From Roseburia sp. AF12-17LB (lineage in GTDB: Bacteria; Bacillota; Clostridia; Lachnospirales; Lachnospiraceae), in assembly GCF_003479605.1 (NCBI RefSeq), contig NZ_QUHR01000006.1:131376-195375 (forward strand): a stretch of 64,000 nt of DNA. Reading direction: 5' to 3'. Shown here one piece after another: positions 44,632 through 54,091 of this stretch. The notes below the pieces were generated by a model. The model was not told the origin of the DNA. It worked only from the letters and a program-made list of their open reading frames with translations, and ran no database searches. The position numbers and the translations under genes were made by a program. Positions within the stretch are counted from its first letter, which is position 1. Every line of letters begins with the position of its first letter.

Positions 44632-44674
44632 TTTGTCCAATATGATAAAATAATACTATCATAAGTTCGACAAT
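44632..44674 (+). promoter_or_regulatory. Possible Spo0A boxes before the beta-CASP gene
   Basis: TTTGTCCAA at 44632-44640 and TTCGACAAT (complement ATTGTCGAA) at 44666-44674 each match the Spo0A box TTTGTCRAA at 8 of 9 positions. TTGTCC and TATCAT with a 17-base spacer could be the promoter. Confidence 0.4.
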
Positions 44675-44699
44675 AAAGAGATGGCGAGGAGATGGTATT

Positions 44700-46304
44700 A
44701 TGTTATTGGAGTTTTTAGGGGCTGCACATGAAGTAACTGGAAGTTGTCATTTTCTGCAATGTCAGGATAAGCGGATACTGGTGGATTGTGGTATGGAGCA
44801 GGGACCGGATTTATATGTGAATCAGGAGATTCCGGTGAATGCATCTAATATTGATTATGTGTTTGTAACACATGCCCATATCGACCATTCAGGCTTACTT
44901 CCATTGCTGTATAGTCATGGATTCCGGGGACAGATATTTGCGACAACAGCAACCAGCGAACTTTGTAATATCATGTTAAAGGACAGTGCACACATCCAGA
45001 TGTTTGAAGCAGAGTGGAGAAACCGTAAGGCTAGGAGAGCCGGATTACCGGAAGTAGTGCCTCTTTACGATATGGATGATGCACAGGGGGTTTTAGAGCA
45101 TTTTGTATCATGTGATTACAATAAAATCATTGAAATCTGTAATGGAGTAAAAATCCGGTTTGTAGATGCCGGACATCTTCTTGGTTCATCCAGCATTGAG
45201 GTATGGCTGACGGAAGAAGATAAGACTGTGAAAATTGTATTTTCCGGAGATATCGGTCATGGCAATAAGCCATTGATTAAAAATCCGCAGTTTATCGATG
45301 AAGCAGATTATGTATTGATTGAATCCACTTATGGTGACCGGATACATGCAGATCCGCCGGATTATGCACCGGAACTTGCGGCAGTAATTAAGCGGACATT
45401 TGCAAGAGGTGGTAATCTTGTCATTCCGGCATTTTCTGTAGGTCGTACACAGGAAATGCTATATCATCTGCGACGGATTAAGACAGAACATCTGCTGCCG
45501 GAGTTTGAAGATTTTGAGGCCTATATCGACAGCCCGCTGGCTGTGGAAGCAACAAATATTTTCCATAAGAGTGTAGAAGACTGCTTCTCTGATGAGGCAA
45601 AGAAATTAGTGGAGCAGGGTATTAATCCGATTGGATTCCCGGGACTGAAAACGTCTGTTACCAGTGATGAATCCAAAATGATTAACTTCAGCAAGAAACC
45701 ATTGGTTATCATTTCTGCTTCCGGTATGTGTGAGGCTGGCCGTATCCGCCATCATTTAAAACATAATTTGTGGAGACCGGAAAGCACGATTCTGTTTGTA
45801 GGATATCAGGTACCTGGAACCTTGGGTCATGCACTTTTGAATGGAGCCAAAGAAGTAAAACTTTTCGGTGAAAATATTCAGGTACATGCAGAAATTTTAA
45901 ATCTTCCTGGTATCAGTGGCCATGCAGACCGTGATATGCTGACAAAATGGGCATCTGCATTTAAAAATCCACCAAAGCGTGTCTTTGTGGTACATGGTGA
46001 GGATAAGGTCTGTGATGAATTTGCAGAGCATCTGCATACGGAATTAGGCTATCAGGCGGTTGCACCATATAGTGGTGATACCTATGACTTATTAGAAAAT
46101 GTCTGTGTTCATGAAGGAAGCCGTGAACTGGTTGAAAAGAAGAAAGACAAACCGGCAAAGGCATCCTCTAATGTGTTTGCAAGACTGCTGGCGGCGGGTC
46201 AGAGGCTGCTTAGTGTCATTCAGAAGAATGAAGGTATCCCAAATAAGGACCTTGCCAAATTTGCTGACCAGATTAATTCTCTGGCAGATAAGTGGGACAG
46301 ATAG
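44700..46304 (+). CDS. Beta-CASP metallo-beta-lactamase-fold RNase-like protein
   Basis: 534 residues. An MBL fold with the metal motif THAHIDHSGLLPLL (H58, H60, D62, H63) and the later His in VDAGHLLGSSSIE and FSGDIGHGNKP. The beta-CASP domain follows with VIPAFSVGRTQEMLYHL and ISASGMCEAGRIRHHL, and the C-terminal motifs LPGISGHADRDML and VHGEDKVCDEFA. This is the bacterial YSH1/CPSF-like group (COG1236), distinct from RNase J. Likely an RNA endo- or exonuclease. GCGAGGAGA precedes the ATG. It ends in a terminator and stands alone after sigE. Confidence 0.88.
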   Translation: MLLEFLGAAHEVTGSCHFLQCQDKRILVDCGMEQGPDLYVNQEIPVNASNIDYVFVTHAHIDHSGLLPLLYSHGFRGQIFATTATSELCNIMLKDSAHIQMFEAEWRNRKARRAGLPEVVPLYDMDDAQGVLEHFVSCDYNKIIEICNGVKIRFVDAGHLLGSSSIEVWLTEEDKTVKIVFSGDIGHGNKPLIKNPQFIDEADYVLIESTYGDRIHADPPDYAPELAAVIKRTFARGGNLVIPAFSVGRTQEMLYHLRRIKTEHLLPEFEDFEAYIDSPLAVEATNIFHKSVEDCFSDEAKKLVEQGINPIGFPGLKTSVTSDESKMINFSKKPLVIISASGMCEAGRIRHHLKHNLWRPESTILFVGYQVPGTLGHALLNGAKEVKLFGENIQVHAEILNLPGISGHADRDMLTKWASAFKNPPKRVFVVHGEDKVCDEFAEHLHTELGYQAVAPYSGDTYDLLENVCVHEGSRELVEKKKDKPAKASSNVFARLLAAGQRLLSVIQKNEGIPNKDLAKFADQINSLADKWDR

Positions 46305-46362
46305 GAAGTTGAAAAGGAACTTGGAAATAAAGAAATAGAAAAGTATCATGAAAAGTAACCAG

Positions 46363-46439
46363 AAAAGACATTCGTATCCGGGAAAATGCCGGTGCGGATG
46401 TCTTTTTTTACTCGAGAAACTCGCAAAGCGTGTTTCTCG
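46363..46439 (+). terminator. Terminator followed by a hairpin repeat
   Basis: AAAAGACATTCGTATCCGG / CCGGTGCGGATGTCTTTT with T run at 46363-46409. Then GAGAAAC / GTTTCTC at 46415-46439, whose GCAAAGCGTGTTTC middle is also found before rnc at 844-857. Confidence 0.75.
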
Positions 46440-46549
46440 CTACTTGCTGTCAAGCATTTTCAAATGACTATGGAAAAAGAAGAAATATTCCGATATATAA
46501 GTGTAAGATAAAATGCAAGGAACAAATTACGAAATCAGGAGGAAATGCG

Positions 46550-47134
46550 ATGGCAGTCAGACTGAATTTATTTTCCAATACGGAGCAGGATACAAAGAAG
46601 GTATCTACGGTGGAGGAATTGCCGCAGTATATGCTGAAATGCATTTATGATAATAATGTGGCAGAAGAAAGTGAAGAAGCAAAACAGGAAAAAATGGCGA
46701 AAATCAAACGGAAATTAGAGGCTGGAAAGAAGCTGACCAAAGAAGAACTTTCATGGCTTCAAAGAAATGACCCCATTGCATATGCCCATGCGATACGGAT
46801 TCAGATGATTGCAGAGGAAGTGGAGAACGAGCTGAAAACTGCAAAGAGCAAAGAAGAAGCAAACCGTATTGTATCCACCGCTGTTTCCGGTATATCGGAC
46901 AATGATCCGGATAAGGAATATATTGTAGCAGCAGTAAACAGGGTGTCAGATGAATTCCATAAATCCGGTGCCTATAGCAGACTGCCGGGAACTCAGGAAA
47001 GTGCAGAAAAGAGAAAGCAGAAAAAGGAAAATGGGATTTCTTTCAAGAGAGAGGATGAAAAGGAAGAACTGATGAACTGGAGTCCGTTGCAGGAAGTCAT
47101 TGAGAAACTACCGACATTTACAGCCGGAGCATAG
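46550..47134 (+). CDS. Conserved-looking hypothetical protein
   Basis: 194 residues from ATG 46550, preceded by AGGAGG. Soluble, charged and mainly helical, with no signal peptide or membrane segment. Notable stretches are KIKRKLEAGKKLTKEELSWL, which looks like a short helix-turn motif seen in several unrelated proteins, and WSPLQEVIEKLPTFTAGA at the end. No family recognised. It stands alone between two terminators. Confidence 0.65.
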   Translation: MAVRLNLFSNTEQDTKKVSTVEELPQYMLKCIYDNNVAEESEEAKQEKMAKIKRKLEAGKKLTKEELSWLQRNDPIAYAHAIRIQMIAEEVENELKTAKSKEEANRIVSTAVSGISDNDPDKEYIVAAVNRVSDEFHKSGAYSRLPGTQESAEKRKQKKENGISFKREDEKEELMNWSPLQEVIEKLPTFTAGA

Positions 47135-47142
47135 GATAAAAT

Positions 47143-47185
47143 AAAAATCCGCATATCAGAGTATATCTGGTATGCGGATTTTTTT
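47143..47185. terminator. Bidirectional terminator
   Basis: AAAAATCCGCATA / TATGCGGATTTTT with A run before and T run after, between convergent genes. Confidence 0.88.
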
Positions 47186-47196
47186 ATGAAATCGTA

Positions 47197-47835
47197 TTAA
47201 TATCCTAATTCCTCTCCGATGAGAATTACTTTGATTCTTCCCGGAATACCACTTCTTCTGGTGATAACAACCTGATTACAGATACACTCCGGTGAGAGGC
47301 AGTCGGCACATGTTCCGGTGAGTGCACATGGCGTTTTCTTGCTAAGGCGGATGCAGTTGGCAGGAGTAGCAGTATTATGTACCCGGTCAAGAGCGTCGTC
47401 AACTGTTTTTACAACCTTATTCATACCGGCCATAACGATGACTTCCTTCGGGCCATAGATGAGTGCTGCAACCCGGTTGCCATTTCCGTCAATATTGACA
47501 AGCTGTCCGTCAGAAGTGATTGCATTGGAACTCATAAAATAATAATCTGCATTCAGACACTGATGATAAATTGCAGTTGTTTCTTCCGGTGTGGCAGCTT
47601 TGCTTCTGTCATAAAGAGTGATGTCAGTCTTATTTTGCAGAGCAGCCATCATACCACTTTCGGTTAAAGTCATGGAACCGCCAAAACCAACGGTTGCCTG
47701 TGTCGGCAGCATGGAAGTGGCAAGTGCAACGGCTTCTTCTTTGGTGGCACAGTAATATGCGTCAATCTGTCTTTTCTTGAATTTTTCAATCATGGACGTA
47801 GCGAGTGTTTCATAAAATTGTTTCTTTGGATCCAT
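47197..47835 (-). CDS. LUD-domain protein
   Basis: 212 residues. The LUD (DUF162) pattern is clear: ATVGFGGSMTLTESGM near 47-62, YDRSKAATPEE near 74-84, YFMSSNAITSDGQLVNIDGNG near 98-118 and VIVMAGMNKVVK near 131-142. A C-terminal Cys group (CALTGTCADCLSPECICNQ) may bind a metal cluster. Relatives include LutC/LutB subunits for lactate use, but this short stand-alone type has no known substrate. Start at 47835 with AAGGAGG upstream on the minus strand. Confidence 0.85.
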   Translation of the reverse strand: MDPKKQFYETLATSMIEKFKKRQIDAYYCATKEEAVALATSMLPTQATVGFGGSMTLTESGMMAALQNKTDITLYDRSKAATPEETTAIYHQCLNADYYFMSSNAITSDGQLVNIDGNGNRVAALIYGPKEVIVMAGMNKVVKTVDDALDRVHNTATPANCIRLSKKTPCALTGTCADCLSPECICNQVVITRRSGIPGRIKVILIGEELGY

Positions 47836-48031
47836 AAAGATACCTCCTTGATGCGTAAGTGTATGGTGAGAAAAATTCTTAATATACACCATACAAAATA
47901 TATTACATCATAGGATGGGGATTTGGCAATCCGAAAAGTCAGATAGATTGTTTCATTGACAAAAAACATAAATGAGCACAAAATGGGTACAAATAAAGGA
48001 TAAAAGATACATGTAAGAAAAGAGGAACCAA

Positions 48032-48451
48032 ATGCAAAATAAAATTACAATAGAAGAATGCCAGAAATTATTAGAGCAGAATCCCTTTGGAAGTCTGCTG
48101 CAGATGAAGATAACAGAGGCAGAACTTGGAAGGGTAAAGGCAGAACTGCCATTCAAAAAAGAGTTTACAAATATCTATGGAGATTTGCACGGCGGAGTAC
48201 TGTATTCGGCAGTGGATACCATATGCGGAATTGCGGCAGGAACCTATGGATATTATGTGACTACTGTGGACGGACAGATCCGCTATTTAAAAGCGGCGCG
48301 TGCAACAGAATATGTTACATGCACCGCCAAAGTGGTAAAACCCGGAAGGAACCTCACAGTAGTAGCATTTGAAATTACAGATGCCAATGGAATGCTTTTA
48401 AATACCGGTGATTTTACCTTTTATAATCTGAAAGAAAAAGAGATTTTATAA
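48032..48451 (+). CDS. PaaI-type hotdog thioesterase
   Basis: 139 residues. A hotdog-fold protein with the PaaI-family motif GDLHGGVLYSAVDTICGIAA near 51-70, where HGG and the nearby Asp form the active site. A hydrolase of acyl-CoA or acyl-ACP thioesters; substrate unknown. AGAGGAA precedes the ATG. Its stop overlaps by 6 bases the stop of the convergent permease gene, with no terminator hairpin visible between them. Confidence 0.87.
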   Translation: MQNKITIEECQKLLEQNPFGSLLQMKITEAELGRVKAELPFKKEFTNIYGDLHGGVLYSAVDTICGIAAGTYGYYVTTVDGQIRYLKAARATEYVTCTAKVVKPGRNLTVVAFEITDANGMLLNTGDFTFYNLKEKEIL

Positions 48452-51055
48452 ATTTTCATTTTTTAATGCATCCATGATATTTTCAGAAGAAAGCTTACGC
48501 ATGGAATAAATCATGGTTGCAGCAACGACGACAAACACACTGCCAATGGCAATGACAAAGCTATACCATGGAATAAAGAATCCAAAGTCGATTCCATCAC
48601 TGACTGCCCGATAAATAAGCCAGGTGATTCCAATAGAAGCCGGAAGTCCGTAAAGGAGTCCCTTGCAGCCATAGAGCAGACATTCAAACTGCATCATTTT
48701 TCGGAAGCCCTTCGGAGAAAGACCGATGGACTTTAACATGGCAAATTCACGTTTTCGTAAAATAATATTGGTAGAAATCGTGTTAAATACATTGGCTGCC
48801 GCTATCAGGGAAATTAGTGTAATAAATCCATAGGAAAAAATATTGATAACGGTAATCATGGCACGCTCATTTTCAATGGAATCCATATAATCATAGATAT
48901 CAGCAGAAATATTTTCGTTGTCAAAGAGTGTATTTAAGTCGGTCTGTACCTGTTTGTGATTATCTGTTTTTATATAGTATGAATTTTCCAGTGAACTATC
49001 CGGGTTCTGGCTGAGTGCCTGCCAGAGAGCATCCTTACAGGAATATGGAAAAATAAATTTCGCATTATCGGAAGGAGCACTGACACCGAAAGGAATGGTA
49101 TCACTGAAAGCACCAGCGGTGACGGTGCAGGTATTTTTCACATCTTCGTCTAAAGCGGATAATACAATATCCTGCGAAGAAGGATTGGCGAAAATATTAA
49201 TGTCATAGTATTTGTCATTGAATACATGAAGCCGGTCAATCAATACACCCGTTGGATGATCAGAATTCTGATAATCGGAAGGATTTTCCCCGATTTCTTT
49301 TAAATAATCTTCAAATAAATGATCCTCCACGAAATAAATCAAAGTGGTAAGCTCACAGGAGTCATCTGCCAGGAGTGTATTGCTGTAATAAGCCTGTTCA
49401 TAATCAGAATAGAAACTTTCAAATTCTTTCGAACAGTCTTCTTTGGCTACCGTAAAGCCAGCAGCGAAGCTGGCACCGTAAGAAGCCTTATCTATGCCAT
49501 CTAAAGCACGGATTTTTGTTAAAAGAGCATCCGGGTCATAATTCTTTTCGGAATATATGGTGCAGGAAAGCTCATAACCGTTTCCGTTGTAAATACTGCC
49601 GGCAGAATGTGTCAGATAAGCACAAAAGCTGCTGGCAGAAATAAACAGTACAATACTTAAGAAAAGTGAGATAACAGTAGCACGGTATTTGCTGCGGCTT
49701 CGTTTATAGTTTTTGGCAGCAAGCATTCCTTCAAAGCCAAATAATTTTTCCGTAAGTGGAAATGTATGCACTTTTTTGGAACGGATGTTAATATCACTGG
49801 TCTGCCGGATGGCTTCTAAGGCAGATAACTTCATGGATTTCCGTGCTGGCAGGTAAGCAGAAATCAATACCGTAATAAAAGCGAGGGTGACGGCAATCAC
49901 AATTCCGGCAACGGATGGCTGCAGGGTCAGGTGCAGTGTGGTTTCGCTTCGGTACAGCATGGCAAGAGTATCACCAGTGAAATAGAAGGTAATGCCAATG
50001 CCAACTAAACCGAAGAAGATTCCAAGCGGAATACCGATAAGACACAGGAAAGCCGCTTCAAACAGGATGCTGTGAATCATCTGGTGTCTGGTTGCACCAA
50101 GGGATGAAAGCAGACCAAATTGTCTGGTTCGTTCGCTGATAGAAATGGAAAATGCATTATAAATCAGTGAGATAGACCCAAGTACGATAATTGCAATCAA
50201 AATAACCGCAAGACTGGTGACGGTGCGGTTTAAGGAATCCTCCATGGATGCTCCGTCAAGCCGCAGTAAATCATAGTTCATGGTATAAGAATATGGTGCA
50301 TTCTGCTCTAAAAAACTGGATACATCCTTGCTGTTATGAAGACAGAAGTAAATATCCTGATAGGATGTCCGGGCAGAAGAGAGAGTCAGTGCTGTATAAC
50401 CCGGAGCCTGAAAGCTTTCAAAGGAAGGTCTGCTGTAAAAACCTACCACCTGATAAGTTTTTGACTCCGTATTTGTAATGGATTCTAACGGAATTACTTT
50501 TCCGTCTTTTGTTTTTTCTGACTTATTACCAAGCAGTGAAGTGTTATTATCTAAAACAAAACCTTCTTCATCGACACGTTCTCCCACATCCAGTGTAATT
50601 TCATCATTTAAGTTATAAGCAATGCCACCGTCATAGGTAAGGTGCTCAGGAAGCAGAAGCTCAGAATCATTTTCAGGCATCCGTCCTTTCGTGATGTGTA
50701 CCGGAAGAAGAGTAGTAACATCATCCGTTACACCGCAGATATAAAGGTATGGTTTGTATTGGTTGGCGGAATCTTTAAGATCGGCATATCCAATATATTT
50801 TAAAGAAACAGAAGACTCGATTTCGTCATGGGAGAGGAAATCTTTTGCTTCTGATGGGGTGACACGAAAAGCGGCACCCTGCCAGCTTCCTTCGGTATCA
50901 ATGGTATATTCCTTCATAAATGCATGAAGAGAGCTGATGCTGCTGGTAACTGCAGTAAACATGGCAGTAGAGAGAATAATTCCGATAATCGTGACGATGG
51001 TACGGGTTTTATTCTTTTTTAAATTGGTGAGTGTGATTTTGTGAAAGATATTCAT
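48446..51055 (-). CDS. FtsX-like ABC transporter permease
   Basis: 869 residues. N-terminal membrane helix after MNIFHKITLTNLKKNKTRT, a long extracytoplasmic domain, then two FtsX blocks of three to four helices each (near 280-410 and 755-850) separated by a second outer domain. The motif RTRQFGLLSSLGATRHQM and the later KREFAMLKSIGLSPKGF are typical coupling helices. With its ATPase it forms an exporter of the BceAB/MacB superfamily, often for antimicrobial peptides or lipoproteins. ATG overlaps the ATPase stop by 4 bases. Confidence 0.9.
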   Translation of the reverse strand: MNIFHKITLTNLKKNKTRTIVTIIGIILSTAMFTAVTSSISSLHAFMKEYTIDTEGSWQGAAFRVTPSEAKDFLSHDEIESSVSLKYIGYADLKDSANQYKPYLYICGVTDDVTTLLPVHITKGRMPENDSELLLPEHLTYDGGIAYNLNDEITLDVGERVDEEGFVLDNNTSLLGNKSEKTKDGKVIPLESITNTESKTYQVVGFYSRPSFESFQAPGYTALTLSSARTSYQDIYFCLHNSKDVSSFLEQNAPYSYTMNYDLLRLDGASMEDSLNRTVTSLAVILIAIIVLGSISLIYNAFSISISERTRQFGLLSSLGATRHQMIHSILFEAAFLCLIGIPLGIFFGLVGIGITFYFTGDTLAMLYRSETTLHLTLQPSVAGIVIAVTLAFITVLISAYLPARKSMKLSALEAIRQTSDINIRSKKVHTFPLTEKLFGFEGMLAAKNYKRSRSKYRATVISLFLSIVLFISASSFCAYLTHSAGSIYNGNGYELSCTIYSEKNYDPDALLTKIRALDGIDKASYGASFAAGFTVAKEDCSKEFESFYSDYEQAYYSNTLLADDSCELTTLIYFVEDHLFEDYLKEIGENPSDYQNSDHPTGVLIDRLHVFNDKYYDINIFANPSSQDIVLSALDEDVKNTCTVTAGAFSDTIPFGVSAPSDNAKFIFPYSCKDALWQALSQNPDSSLENSYYIKTDNHKQVQTDLNTLFDNENISADIYDYMDSIENERAMITVINIFSYGFITLISLIAAANVFNTISTNIILRKREFAMLKSIGLSPKGFRKMMQFECLLYGCKGLLYGLPASIGITWLIYRAVSDGIDFGFFIPWYSFVIAIGSVFVVVAATMIYSMRKLSSENIMDALKNENL

Positions 51056-51735
51056 GCACGAATCACCTCGTCCCGTGTAATTTTACCGTCTTCGATGGCA
51101 ATGATACGGTCTGCCTGAAGGGCAATGTTTTCATCATGGGTAATGACAATTAAGGTCTGGTTAAATTTCTGGTTGGAATATTTTAAGAGTTCCACAATTT
51201 CCTGGCTGTTTTTGGAATCTAAGTTTCCGGTAGGCTCATCGGCTAAAACCACAGCAGGAGCGTTCATTAAAGCACGGCCGATGGAGACACGCTGCTGCTG
51301 ACCACCGGAAAGCTGGTTTGGAAGATGATTTTCCCGCCCTTTTAAAGAGAGAATTTCCAGCAGCTCATTTAAATGCTCTTTGTTGACCGGGCGTCCATCC
51401 ATGCGGACAGGAAGTGTCATATTTTCAATGACATTCAGTACCGGAATCAGATTATAGAACTGATAAATCAGCCCGACCTGCCGTCTGCGGAAGATGGCAA
51501 GCTGTTCCTCCTTTTGCGCGTAGACATCAGTGCCCTCCATATAGACTTTGCCGGAGGTTGGTGTATCGACACCGCCTAAAATGTGAAGCAGTGTGGATTT
51601 GCCGGAACCGGATGGCCCGATGATAGCGAGAAATTCGCCTTTGTTGACAGAAAAAGAAACGTGGTCTAGGGCAACCACCTGATTTTCTCCTGTTCCATAG
51701 ATTTTGGTAAGATTTTCAGCTCGTAAGATTTCCAT
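51052..51735 (-). CDS. ABC transporter ATP-binding protein
   Basis: 227 residues from ATG 51735, with AAAGGAG before it; a further 22 residues upstream lack a ribosome site. Walker A GPSGSGKST, Q-loop YQFYNLIPVL, signature LSGGQQQRVSIG, Walker B VVLADEPTGNLD and switch VITHDENIA are intact. Of the LolD/MacB/BceA type that pairs with FtsX-like permeases. Start of the pair downstream of the sensor kinase, reading on the minus strand. Confidence 0.95.
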   Translation of the reverse strand: MEILRAENLTKIYGTGENQVVALDHVSFSVNKGEFLAIIGPSGSGKSTLLHILGGVDTPTSGKVYMEGTDVYAQKEEQLAIFRRRQVGLIYQFYNLIPVLNVIENMTLPVRMDGRPVNKEHLNELLEILSLKGRENHLPNQLSGGQQQRVSIGRALMNAPAVVLADEPTGNLDSKNSQEIVELLKYSNQKFNQTLIVITHDENIALQADRIIAIEDGKITRDEVIRA

Positions 51736-51822
51736 AAGTAACTCCTTTCCATTTGATGCGATTCTAATGAGAAGTATAAGCATCCCGGATGACAGGAGCA
51801 TGACTTTTCAGTGACAGTTCTG

Positions 51823-52827
51823 TCACTTTTTATAGAATTTCAGGATAAAACGTGCACCGCCTTCTTTACGGTTTTCTGCTTTTAAGGTTCCGTTTTCTTT
51901 GGAAACAATCATACGGGAGAGGGAAAGACCGATGCCAATGCTCTGGCCGGTGGCATTTTTTCCTTTGTAAAAGCGTTCAAAAAGATGCGGAATATCTTCT
52001 GGCAGAAAACCACTTCCATTATCTTCAATCACGATAGAAACATAGATTGGATTGTCGGTAACCGTAACATCAATCCTGCCACCGGAAGGCGTGTGCTCCA
52101 TGCAGTTCTTTAAGATGTTTCCAAGGGCTTCCGCCGTCCATCGTAAATCCGTAGAAAAAGAAAAATCCTTCGGCTCTATGGTTTCATGATACTGGATGTA
52201 CCGTAGTTCCAATGGAATAAGCAAAGGTGCAGCCGCAGTGGAGAGCAGTTCTTTGACAGAGGTTTTGGTCTGGTGAAAAGTAATGGTTCCTGCGTCCATG
52301 GAAGATAATTTCAGCAAAGTTTCAATGAGCCAGTCCATCCGGTCAATTAGCATGGATAATTCCCGCAGGGATTCCCTTCGCTTCTCATCGGAAAGAGCCG
52401 GCTCTTTTAAGAGAGTCAGCAAAAGGCGGATGGAAGTAAGGGGAGAGCGGAGCTGATGGGAAATATCAGCCATGGCATCCGCAAGATATTTTTTATCGTT
52501 TTCAAGTGCCTGATTCTGTTCCGCAAGGCGTCTGGTCAGCTTGGCAAGCTCATTTTGTAAAATTGCAAGTTCTCCTTCCATATAGTCGCTGAAATCACCA
52601 CTGCTGTTACTGTGCAGCATCGCATCTAACTGCTGACTTAAGGATTCCACCTTCCGGTAACGTTTCCTGGTGAAAATCATAAAAATAAGAATGAAAATAA
52701 GTGATGCAAAAAGGATGATTACACCACAGATGGTATCAAAATAAAATCCGATGCCTGCAAAGATAAAGCATACAAGCAGTTGCAGAAACAGGCATTTTTT
52801 GATTTCGGGATTGCGTAAAAATTTCAT
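51823..52827 (-). CDS. Sensor histidine kinase
   Basis: 334 residues from ATG 52827 (AAAGGAG ahead). Two close membrane helices at about 12-32 and 35-53 with almost no outside loop, as in intramembrane-sensing kinases that watch an associated transporter. Phospho-acceptor His124 in ADISHQLRSPLTS; then N-box LGNILKNCMEHTPSGG, G1 VIEDNGSGFLPED and G2 GIGLSLSRMIV. Partner of the response regulator upstream and probably coupled to the ABC transporter downstream. Confidence 0.93.
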   Translation of the reverse strand: MKFLRNPEIKKCLFLQLLVCFIFAGIGFYFDTICGVIILFASLIFILIFMIFTRKRYRKVESLSQQLDAMLHSNSSGDFSDYMEGELAILQNELAKLTRRLAEQNQALENDKKYLADAMADISHQLRSPLTSIRLLLTLLKEPALSDEKRRESLRELSMLIDRMDWLIETLLKLSSMDAGTITFHQTKTSVKELLSTAAAPLLIPLELRYIQYHETIEPKDFSFSTDLRWTAEALGNILKNCMEHTPSGGRIDVTVTDNPIYVSIVIEDNGSGFLPEDIPHLFERFYKGKNATGQSIGIGLSLSRMIVSKENGTLKAENRKEGGARFILKFYKK

Positions 52828-52905
52828 ATAGACTCCTTTGGGAAAATACATTTTCATCGGTTATTATGGTACTCATATTTATAACAGTCATTTTCTGCAG
52901 TTCAA

Positions 52906-53583
52906 TTAGTCACCAAGCTTATAGCCCAGTCCGCGGATGGTTTTGATATATTCCGGGTGTGCCGGGTCGGCTTCGATTTTTTCCCGGAGCCTTTTGATGT
53001 AGACGGTAAGGGTATTATCATTTACAAATTCCCCTGCCATATCCCAAAGTTCATCTAAGAGCCGGCTTCGTGTAAGGACAATGCCCTGGTTGGAAAGAAA
53101 GAGTAAAAGCAGCCGGTATTCCAAAGCAGAAAGCGTTAGTTCCATATTATTTTTATAGACCAGTCCACGTACAGTATCAGCTTTTAGTTCATGATATTCC
53201 AACGGCTGGCTGCCACGGTGATAGCGGCGGAGAACACTGTTCATTCTGGAAATCAGTTCTCTCGGCCGGAAGGGCTTGGGAATATAATCATCGGCACCAA
53301 GGTCAAGCCCGGCAACCACACTATATTCATCATCCGATGCTGTCAGAAAAATGACAGGAATATCAGAGTTTGCCTTGATGGCACTGCACAAAGAAAAGCC
53401 GCTTCCATCCGGCAGGGAGACATCAAGCAGCGCCAGGTCAAAGTGATACTGCCCGGAATCTAATAAATCGATGGTTTCCTTTTGGTTATTTGCAGAAGTA
53501 ACCTGAAAACCCTCCTGATTCAGGAAAGTGCGTAAACTGGAAACAATACTTGTATCATCATCTACAAGAAGTACATGTGTCAT
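52906..53583 (-). CDS. OmpR-family response regulator
   Basis: 225 residues. Receiver domain with acidic pocket DD at 8-9, phosphorylation site D54 in LLDVSLPDGSGF, and Lys in YIPKPFRPREL. The DNA-binding winged helix is residues 125-225 (LTLSALEYRLLLLFLSNQG to IKTIRGLGYKLGD). First gene of the four-gene minus-strand unit (regulator, kinase, ATPase, permease), as in transporter-linked stress systems. Element B lies immediately upstream of its start. Confidence 0.95.
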   Translation of the reverse strand: MTHVLLVDDDTSIVSSLRTFLNQEGFQVTSANNQKETIDLLDSGQYHFDLALLDVSLPDGSGFSLCSAIKANSDIPVIFLTASDDEYSVVAGLDLGADDYIPKPFRPRELISRMNSVLRRYHRGSQPLEYHELKADTVRGLVYKNNMELTLSALEYRLLLLFLSNQGIVLTRSRLLDELWDMAGEFVNDNTLTVYIKRLREKIEADPAHPEYIKTIRGLGYKLGD

Positions 53584-53640
53584 GTTTTCTTCTCCTTACA
53601 ATTAATTTATAGAAGGCACTGATTGACAAAATACTTGCAT

Positions 53641-54091
53641 AAAATAATTTCGGTTATCCGGAGGATATTTGTTTATGGGATGGAAAATGCCAGTTGTTCT
53701 TAGCTGCATGTTTTACTTGATGATAAACTGTCTTTCCGCTTGCTTTGACCGGATATCTGCACTGTCCGCCGGGTGCGGATGCGGTATAAGACCTGTAAGG
53801 GGCACTAGGAATTTCGGCAGGCAAAATATTTTGTCCGGCAACCGGTGCAAATTCACATCCATGTTCATATGCACCTCGCTGGCACGTCCATGTGCCAGCG
53901 TTGCCTGTTGCCGGACGAAATTCCAAGTGCCCCTAACAGCCCTTCTTAGGCATCCGCACTTCGACGGACGGTACAGATAGACTGTCAAACATTGGAAAGA
54001 CGGTTTTTACAGGCAAAAGCAAAACATGCAGCTTAGAACTACGGTATTTTATATCCAAAACAAATATCCTTTGGATAACAGGATTATTTTA
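53641..54091. repeat. Long imperfect palindrome, element B
   Basis: About 450 bases filling most of the 645-base gap between divergent genes. The ends match as inverted repeats: AAAATAATTTCGGTTATCC near 53641 pairs with the complement of GGATAACAGGATTATTTT near 54073-54090, then GGATATTTGTTT with AAACAAATATCC, AAGCTGCATGTTTT-type arms, and GGGGCACTAGGAATTTC with its complement. The 69-bp core (53837-53905) is the inverted counterpart of that in element A: GGTGCAA/ATGCACC hairpin, then GCTGGCAC/GTGCCAGC (53878-53899), closed by GGCAAC/GTTGCC. Minus-strand open frames here are side effects. Nothing else is seen in the gap to 54229. Confidence 0.88.

Noticed and set aside
53654..53988. Open frames on both strands across element B with peptides resembling those of element A
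   Set aside because: The similarity comes from the shared repeat; no ribosome site and no coding-like bias apart from the repeat.
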